Below are positions 34,130-40,420 of a DNA stretch of 40,420 nt, one piece after another; position 1 is the stretch's first letter; each line of letters starts with the position of its first letter. Source of the stretch: Verrucomicrobiota bacterium (GTDB lineage: Bacteria; Verrucomicrobiota; Verrucomicrobiia; Limisphaerales; J093). The DNA lies in the NCBI GenBank assembly GCA_016871715.1, contig VHCO01000042.1, forward strand, positions 1 to 40,420, read 5' to 3'. Below the pieces are notes generated by a model. It did no database searches and was not told where the DNA came from. It saw nothing but the letters and a program-made list of their open reading frames with translations. The position numbers and the translations under genes were made by a program.

Positions 34130-34987
34130 GTGGAACGCGCCGCCGCCAACAAGTTCGTCCCGTCCGCGATCCTGCTGCTGACGTTGCTGTTGGCGGCCTT
34201 TTACGTGGCCGTGTTTCGCCCCCTGCGCTCGCGTGCGGCGACTCTCGATGCGCCGTTGCAGGCGCTCTGGCAGGAGTACTTGGCCACCAACCGCGCCTGC
34301 GCCGCCTGCGTGGGGCTGGGCCCGGAGTTCCTGGGCGAGCGTCGCGCGCAACTGACGGCGGCGGCGACGAATCTGGCGGCCACGGTCCAGTGGGCGCGCG
34401 GGCGCATGGCCTTGCCGGACCCGATTCGCGACGTGATGGACGAGCCGTTCCGGCTGATCGAGTTCTTAAACGAGCGGCAGAACTTGGGCGAGCAACTTGG
34501 TCGCTTAGCCAAGCAGAAGGGGGTCACCCTGGCGCCGGGGGCGTTGGGCGGGTTGCCCGAGTACTCGATCGACCTGCCCGAGCCGGCGCTGCTCTGGCCC
34601 AGGCTTTACATGGCCACGCAACTGCTCTTGACGGCCATCCACTGTCAGGTGGGCACCGTCAGCGCCCTGACCCAACTGCCCGCCGAGACCCATCGCTCCG
34701 CGGCGGGTGGCGTCGGCTTCCTCGAGGCGATGCCCATGCGCCTGGAATTGGTCGGCCCGGCGGAGGCGCTACATCGGTTCCTCATGAGCTTGCCCGGGCG
34801 CGGCCCGGAGTTGGCAGGGGTGGCCTTGGACCAGGTCTTGACCAACAAACCCGCCTTCTACTTCGAGCAGTTCCTGCTGCGCAAGAGCGCGCCGACCCGA
34901 CCTCAGGAAGGCCAACTCGAGGTCACGGTGCGCGGGTTCGTGCCCTGGGTGGCGGAGCACATCCGGCAGCCTAACCTGGAACCCTAG
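34130..34987 (+). CDS. PilO-like inner-membrane alignment protein (Amuc_1100-like position)
   Basis: A 285-residue protein with a short cytoplasmic start, one membrane helix (about 9-29) and a periplasmic domain with a predicted coiled coil (about 60-130, NERQNLGEQLGRLAKQKGV region) followed by an alpha-beta part ending FEQFLLRKSAP and VTVRGFVPWV. This is the architecture of PilO. In Akkermansia the gene in the matching neighbourhood is Amuc_1100, a PilO-like protein; the link here rests on order and architecture only. The start is GTG 34130, 5 bases after the pilMN stop; the frame is open far upstream but that part is antisense-like filler within pilMN. Its partners would be the PilM-PilN fusion and the PilP-like protein. 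Confidence 0.7.
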   Translation: MERAAANKFVPSAILLLTLLLAAFYVAVFRPLRSRAATLDAPLQALWQEYLATNRACAACVGLGPEFLGERRAQLTAAATNLAATVQWARGRMALPDPIRDVMDEPFRLIEFLNERQNLGEQLGRLAKQKGVTLAPGALGGLPEYSIDLPEPALLWPRLYMATQLLLTAIHCQVGTVSALTQLPAETHRSAAGGVGFLEAMPMRLELVGPAEALHRFLMSLPGRGPELAGVALDQVLTNKPAFYFEQFLLRKSAPTRPQEGQLEVTVRGFVPWVAEHIRQPNLEP

Positions 34988-34994
34988 CCCTGGC

Positions 34995-35503
34995 ATGATG
35001 AGCTTCGTCGAGAAGTCGTTCGGCTTGGCCCTCCTCTGGTTGGCCGCGCTAGTCGCCTTGTTGTTGCTGGTCCTGTGGCAGTCTGGCGGCCGGTTGCCCG
35101 AGTTGGGTCCGCTGCCGCCCCCGCCGACCAACGGCGCGGCGGTCGCCGCGCTCCGGTCCTTCGATTACCCCGGCCTGCTCGCCCCCCGGCCGCCGGCGGC
35201 GGTCCCTACCAACGCGGTGAGCCCGTTCTTCACTCTGCAATTCCAGCCGCCGCCGCCCCCGCCGCCTCCCGCGACCAAGAAAGTCGAACTGCTCTACATG
35301 GGATGCTATGTCTCGTCCACGGGCGACAAGCTGGCGTATCTCCAGGTGGTCGACCAGGTGTTGGTGCTGACCAACGGCGCCAAGGTAGTGGCCGACCACA
35401 TGATTCAGTCGATTAGCTTGCCGAGCATGACGTTGACCAACGCCGCGGGTCAAACCAACGTGCTCGAGTTCAACGTCAAGAAGGCGCTCGATGTCCCCAT
35501 CTC

Positions 35504-35507
<4 letters not shown>
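34995..35507 (+). CDS. PilP/GspC-like periplasmic protein
   Basis: A 170-residue protein with a membrane helix (about 10-28), a proline-rich linker containing a run of eight prolines (about 84-92), and a small C-terminal beta domain (VELLYMGCYVSSTGDKLAYL, LVLTNGAKVVADHMIQSISL) that resembles the HR domain of GspC/PilP. PilP connects the inner-membrane PilN/PilO complex to the secretin. The start may be ATG 34995 or 34998. The stop overlaps the ATPase start in GTGA (35504-35507). Confidence 0.65.
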
Positions 35508-37285
<1,778 letters not shown>

Positions 37286-37819
37286 CCGCCCTTCTTGGAG
37301 ACCACGACCGCCTTTCGGGAGCTGTGGGGCGGCCACCCTTCAATTCCTAAGGCCGACCTGGCCCCTGGTAGGGCAGAATTCTGCCCCGTTTCGCTTGGAA
37401 TAGCCACTCCTGTCCGGGCACACTCCAGCCACGCTCGAATAAGCAAATGCCAATCAAGAAACCCGTGCCTTCGTTCACCGATCCGTACCGTATGGGCAGC
37501 CGGTCAGAGTTCGGCAACGAAATCCCTCCAGGCCAGCGCTCGCACACCGGGCGCGAGCGCTGGGGTCGGCACGGGGGTGCTCGGGCTCTGATGGACGAGG
37601 CTCAGGCTCAGGCTCACGCCTTTACGCCGCGCCGCTCGCAAAGCTGCCGCGAGCCGCTGCATGGGCACGGCCATCTCGGGCTTCACCGTGCGTGTCGCGT
37701 TCATGAAGGGGGCTACGCGTGGCGGAGGGGCCGTCTGACAAAAGAGTGCGTCGGCAGGCGCAGCCCGCAGGCCGCTCCCGCTGGGCGTCCTTCGGAGCCG
37801 GTGAGGGGTAGTCAGAGGG
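37286..37819. other. Intergenic region after the pilus operon, possibly a dispersed repeat
   Basis: About 530 bases without a convincing gene. Open frames exist on both strands (for example 37504-37854 on the minus strand), but their products look like low-complexity Arg/Pro/Ala translations. The region contains the palindrome at 37371-37386 and a GCTCGC/GCGAGC hairpin (37634-37654). The stretch from about 37430 to 37850 resembles non-coding sequence I associate with multi-copy intergenic repeats of this phylum, but only one copy is visible, so this is a guess. Confidence 0.35.
37371..37386. repeat. Perfect 16-bp palindrome
   Basis: GGGCAGAATTCTGCCC is a perfect palindrome, 86 bases after the ATPase stop, followed by CGTTTCG. 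It could fold into a 6-bp hairpin with an AATT loop and help end the pilus operon transcript, bind a dimeric protein, or be a REP-type repeat. No second copy is in the window. Confidence 0.6.
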
Positions 37820-37849
37820 TTGCCGTTGCGGGGGCGGATCCGATAAAGT
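37820..37849 (+). promoter_or_regulatory. Candidate promoter giving a leaderless transcript
   Basis: TTGCCG (37820-37825) and TAAAGT (37844-37849) are 18 bases apart, the same spacing as the mreB candidate. The -10 box ends 7 bases before ATG 37857, so transcription would start at or next to the start codon. Confidence 0.3.
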
Positions 37850-37856
37850 GCCACTG

Positions 37857-38420
37857 ATGTCTGAACCTCTTCCCGGTCGAGTGAACTCAGCGACCCACGA
37901 AGCGTTGTGGCCCACGCACCTCTTCACCCAGGGCATTGGCTGGGTGATCGTCGCCCGGTTCAAGTCGGGCGGACGCCGGACCGAAGCGGGCGTTTTCTTG
38001 CTCGATGTCTTCTGTCTGGGCGTCAAGCTGGCGATCTATGAGGCGACAACCACTCCCGACTACCAGCGGCGGATCCGCGACCATTACCTGGCGTCTTTTC
38101 CGATGGAGACCACCGAACCAGTGTGCGCCCGCAAGGTGGTGGAACAGGCCGTCCAGTACGCCAGGAGCTTGGGCTTCGCGCCGCACCCAGAGTACCGCCA
38201 AGCAGCCCGGGTCTTTGGGGGATTGAAAGCGGTCCGATGCCCGCGGGAGTTTACTTTTGGCTACGGCGGGAAACCTTTCTACCGGCGAGGGCCGCGGGAA
38301 ACGGAACAGCAGGCCCGCCACATCATCGAACACCTGCACGCATGGTGCGGTCCGGGCAACTACGATTACTCGGTGATTTTGGGCGACGCCGAAGACATCA
38401 ACAGAGCCTTCGGTGGTTAG
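37857..38420 (+). CDS. Conserved hypothetical protein (GVFLLDVFCLGVK family)
   Basis: A 187-residue soluble protein. Visible features are IGWVIVARFKSGGRRTEAGVFLLDVFCLGVK (quoted: AGVFLLDVFCLGVK), a central QAVQYARSLGFAPHPEYRQA, a CPREFTFGYGGKPFY segment and a C-terminal IIEHLHAWCGPGNYDYSVI. I recall similar sequences in other bacteria of this group but know no function. No signal, membrane helix or catalytic motif is evident; three cysteines are spread through the protein. ATG 37857 is preferred over GTG 37848 because the common N-terminus MSEPL starts there and a promoter -10 box overlaps the GTG. Confidence 0.75.
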   Translation: MSEPLPGRVNSATHEALWPTHLFTQGIGWVIVARFKSGGRRTEAGVFLLDVFCLGVKLAIYEATTTPDYQRRIRDHYLASFPMETTEPVCARKVVEQAVQYARSLGFAPHPEYRQAARVFGGLKAVRCPREFTFGYGGKPFYRRGPRETEQQARHIIEHLHAWCGPGNYDYSVILGDAEDINRAFGG

Positions 38421-38677
38421 CTGCCCCTTGGCCGCCCGGCGCGCCGTGCACCCTGTCAACACAACTCAGCCAACTAAATCTCCCGGCTCACGCAAACCTT
38501 GCGGGCACGGTCGTAGACATCGCCCGGCAACTGGAATTGCGTGCGCGTCATGCCAACGGATTGCCATCAGCACGAGTGGTGTCAATCCGGCGGCACTCCT
38601 ACTTCATCGCCGCTGACTTCATCGCCCCTCCGATGACGGCGTGGACTCGGACCTCAGGCGGCTAGCCAAATCGTCTC

Positions 38678-39331
38678 GTGGGACACACGCTCGTCTGGCA
38701 CTCGCAGACACCGTTCTGGGTCTTCCGGGGCACTAGTCCGCCGCCCGGAGGTACGGATGCGGCGTCATCGGCTCCCGCCGCCACCCCGGGCGACGCTGGC
38801 ACGAATGCCTCTCGCGGCGGTGGGTTCGGGCCGGGTTTTGGCGGGGGCTTCGCTCGGTTCACTGACAGTGGCCCGCGCGCGTCCCGTGATGAATTGCTCC
38901 AGCGGATGCGCGATCACATTCACACCGTTGTCGGTCGCTACAAGGGCAGGATCAAGGCCTGGGACGTCGTGAACGAGGCCCTGGCCGAGATGGCGACCTT
39001 GGGCTTGCCCATTCACGTCACCGAACTGGACATCAACAGCGCCCAGAGCGGTCAGCGCGCTACCGGGGCGGACATTGCCAACAACGCCGCCGCCACCCAG
39101 GGCGGGCTCGTGGACGAAGCCGACCGGCGTTTGACTGAAGCCTACGAAGGAATCTTCCGCGCCTTCGTGAAACACAAAGCCTCGGTGGAGGTCGTCACCT
39201 TCTGGGGACCCAATGACGCCAACTCGTGGCGCCGGAACGGCAGGCCGCTGTTGTTCGATGTTAACAGCCAGCCCAAGCCCGCTTTTCATGCCGTCATCGC
39301 GGAGGCGAAGAAATCCCACGCGGCCAAGTAG
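38678..39331 (+). pseudogene. GH10 endo-xylanase remnant with N-terminal and internal deletions
   Basis: The 217-residue frame is clearly glycoside hydrolase family 10: GHTLVWHSQTPFWVF, then RDHIHTVVGRYKGRIKAWDVVNEAL with acid/base Glu100, and HVTELDIN with nucleophile Glu116. In intact GH10 enzymes these two glutamates are about 106 residues apart (Glu127 and Glu233 in Cex of Cellulomonas); here they are 16 apart, so roughly 90 residues covering strands 5-6 of the barrel are gone. The first 75 or so residues before GHTLVWH are also absent, with an in-frame TAG at 38663. The C-terminal end (VEVVTFWGPNDANSW) is normal. The protein cannot form a complete barrel, so it is probably dead. Confidence 0.88.
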
Positions 39332-39809
39332 CGGCTGGGACCGGCCCCAACTCACGGCCGATCGTGGAGTGTATGAATCGAGCACCCTCCTCGACGTAGT
39401 AGTCGATGAAGGCTTCAATGTCCGTGGGCACGGCGGCGATCTCCCATGCGATGTAGTCTCCGAAGCCGAGACGCCCGGCCAGGTGCCAGGACCACGCAGG
39501 AAAGCCCGGAACCGAGTAGTTCCGGTTGACGCCGTCCGAACCCGCAGCGACCTGGGCTACCACAATTGTGCCACTGTTTGGGGGCAGCGGGTCCGAGCTT
39601 CCATGCCGGTTAACGGCATCCAGGGCGATCAACTGCCGGGCATGCTCGATGTGCTCCGGCCGGCTCAAAGGCACCACGCATGACTGGCTTCTGAGGGTTG
39701 GGTATGGAAAGCTGGGTCTCGGCATCACCAAGAAATGGACCGGGTGTTGGGTCTCTTGGGCACGTGCGCTGCCCGCGGCGGCAAGCACAAGGACCGATTT
39801 AAGCGCCAT
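39294..39809 (-). CDS. Small secreted protein, BP74-like domain (tentative)
   Basis: A 171-residue protein with a short N-terminal signal (MALKSVLVLAAAGSARAQ, likely cut after ARA). The mature part has VVPLSRPEHIEHARQLIAL, IVVAQVAAGSDGVNRNYSVP, PAWSWHLAGRLGFGDYIAWE and DIEAFIDYYVEEG. The pattern of a Leu-rich 'PExIxxAR' helix, a 'NRNY..P..WSWH' motif and acidic end resembles the BP74 N-terminal type of calcium-related secreted domains, recalled from family patterns and not verified. AAAGGGGGC lies about 9 bases upstream of ATG 39809, a good ribosome binding site. Its last 38 bases overlap the xylanase remnant tail to tail. The C-terminus may have been altered by that junction. Confidence 0.6.
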   Translation of the reverse strand: MALKSVLVLAAAGSARAQETQHPVHFLVMPRPSFPYPTLRSQSCVVPLSRPEHIEHARQLIALDAVNRHGSSDPLPPNSGTIVVAQVAAGSDGVNRNYSVPGFPAWSWHLAGRLGFGDYIAWEIAAVPTDIEAFIDYYVEEGARFIHSTIGRELGPVPAATWPRGISSPPR

Positions 39810-40056
39810 TCGGGACTGCCCCCTTTGACGAACGGAACGAAAACTCCTCGGCAATACCGTTTCGAAGCCGCCGTTCCGCGTAGCCGGGTCGGGATCGCAG
39901 CTTCCCGAGATTGGCCCGGCAGTAACGCCGCCACTCGTCGGTCGGCACCCGCGAAGAACGCGGCATCTGGCCGCTCCAGTCCGGCAACGGAAGACGCACG
40001 TCGGAGTCGAGCGAGCCGGATTCCTGCTCACTCCAGGAGTTTGAGGACTCGTTCAT
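39799..40056 (-). CDS. Small conserved hypothetical protein (LPLPDW...RPGYAERR type)
   Basis: An 85-residue protein with the order VRLPLPDWSGQMP, TDEWRRYCRANLGKLRSRPGYAERR and NGIAEEFSF. I recall small proteins with this LPLPDW...W..YC..N...L..RPGY..RR pattern ending in VEFxF in related phyla, without known function. Here the C-terminus runs about 11 residues past that point and overlaps the start of the downstream gene. ATG 40056 lies inside the kinase remnant, so the true start may be further in. No signal or membrane helix. Confidence 0.5.
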   Translation of the reverse strand: MNESSNSWSEQESGSLDSDVRLPLPDWSGQMPRSSRVPTDEWRRYCRANLGKLRSRPGYAERRLRNGIAEEFSFRSSKGAVPNGA

Positions 40057-40277
40057 AGCTTGCCTGGCCGATCTCGACGAACTGCCCTGACGCCGATGGT
40101 CTGCCCAGCCTGTTGTGGCAGCACGTCGTCCTTCGCCTTCCCCCGGGCGGCGTTCTTCCCGGCGACGCGTTGGAGAAACGCTGCGTGCTCCGCGCCATCC
40201 TCGATGGCGAGGGCTTCGGAGAGGAGTTGCTCTTCCCCACGCTCGACCGCATCCGGGAGTCGCGTCACATCGCTCAC
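40028..40277 (-). pseudogene. Scar of an ECF sigma factor/Ser-Thr kinase gene pair
   Basis: Read on the minus strand from GTG 40277, the frame starts SDVTRLPDAVERGE, like the N-terminus of sigma factors of the TIGR02999 type (SDVTRLLDAxxxGD). It passes directly into EEQLLSEALAIEDGAEHAAFLQR, like the start of the partner Ser/Thr kinases (quoted: ALAIEDGAEHAAFLQR). After QTIG the similarity continues in the next frame as GQFVEIGQASYERVLKLLE, which matches a kinase glycine loop (IGxGxxGxV) with two Gly changed to Ala and Glu. A deletion fusing the two genes plus a frameshift explains this. The catalytic domain is absent. Similarity is by eye. Confidence 0.45.
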
Positions 40278-40420
40278 ATTAGGGAGACTATGACGGGAAC
40301 GACGGGGGATGGGCAAGTTCCCGGAAGGGTGGTGTCTCCGTCGTGGTGCAAGTACCTGTGCATCCGCCCAACGTTGGATGGGACGCAGGCCTTGGTCTGA
40401 ACCTTGAAACCCGACGCCCC
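40278..40420. other. Right-edge segment with no gene seen
   Basis: 143 bases upstream of the sigma-like start on the minus strand. A TAGTCT sequence (minus strand, about 40289-40284) lies 6-7 bases before GTG 40277 and resembles the TAGGCT -10 box upstream of mreB, so it may be a leftover promoter. No gene was recognised. Confidence 0.3.

Noticed and set aside
37504-37854. 116-codon open frame on the - strand
   Set aside because: Low-complexity Arg/Ala/Pro translation in a region without a ribosome binding site; more likely intergenic repeat sequence than a gene.

Overview
The window is GC-rich bacterial chromosome, almost certainly from a member of the Verrucomicrobiota (possibly Limisphaerales/Pedosphaeraceae-like; this is inference). 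The pointers are a pseudopilin with the [18 protein letters not shown] start and a DGH signature, a secreted giant protein ending in FYRLRKP, a REP-associated transposase remnant of the type common in that phylum, a secretin/PilM-PilN/PilO/PilP/ATPase operon resembling the Akkermansia Amuc_1098-1102 neighbourhood, and the scar of an ECF sigma factor/Ser-Thr kinase pair.

Layout. (1) 1-448: REP-like palindrome and the C-terminal end of a REP-associated tyrosine transposase. (2) 754-9530, + strand: a tyrosine recombinase, then the cell-elongation cluster mreB-mreC-mreD-mrdA(PBP2)-rodA followed 9 bases later by an RNase E/G gene. (3) 9540-19317, - strand: a pseudopilin gene downstream of a 2978-residue secreted protein with a subtilisin-like peptidase domain, a P domain, a cadherin-like domain and 15 DUF11 repeats. 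(4) 19493-21313, + strand: a secreted glucoamylase-like/GH144-type protein, divergent from the giant gene. (5) 21322-28041, - strand: RNase Y, 5-formyltetrahydrofolate cyclo-ligase and RarA in a tight run, a structured non-coding region, accD, then comF and a CPBP membrane protease. (6) 28303-30094, + strand: a neutral-ceramidase-like protein and a 4HBT thioesterase. (7) 30226-37285, + strand: five tightly coupled genes for a type IV pilus/type II secretion machine (secretin lipoprotein, PilM-PilN fusion, PilO-like, PilP-like, PilB/GspE ATPase). (8) 37286-40420: sparse and decayed, with a conserved hypothetical gene, a GH10 xylanase remnant with two deletions, a secreted BP74-like protein, a small conserved protein and a frameshifted sigma/kinase scar.

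How the genes work together: region 2 forms a near-complete rod elongasome (cytoskeleton, scaffold, transpeptidase, glycosyltransferase). Region 7 forms the inner-membrane platform, motor and outer-membrane pore of a pilus or secretion system, which could process or export proteins such as the pseudopilin and the large secreted enzymes in regions 3 and 4 (inference). RNase E/G and RNase Y both occur here, so this genome carries both types of endonuclease that usually lead mRNA decay.

No tRNA, rRNA or CRISPR array was seen. The most interesting open items are the candidate structured RNA upstream of rarA, the PilM-PilN fusion operon, and the deletion scars at the right end.
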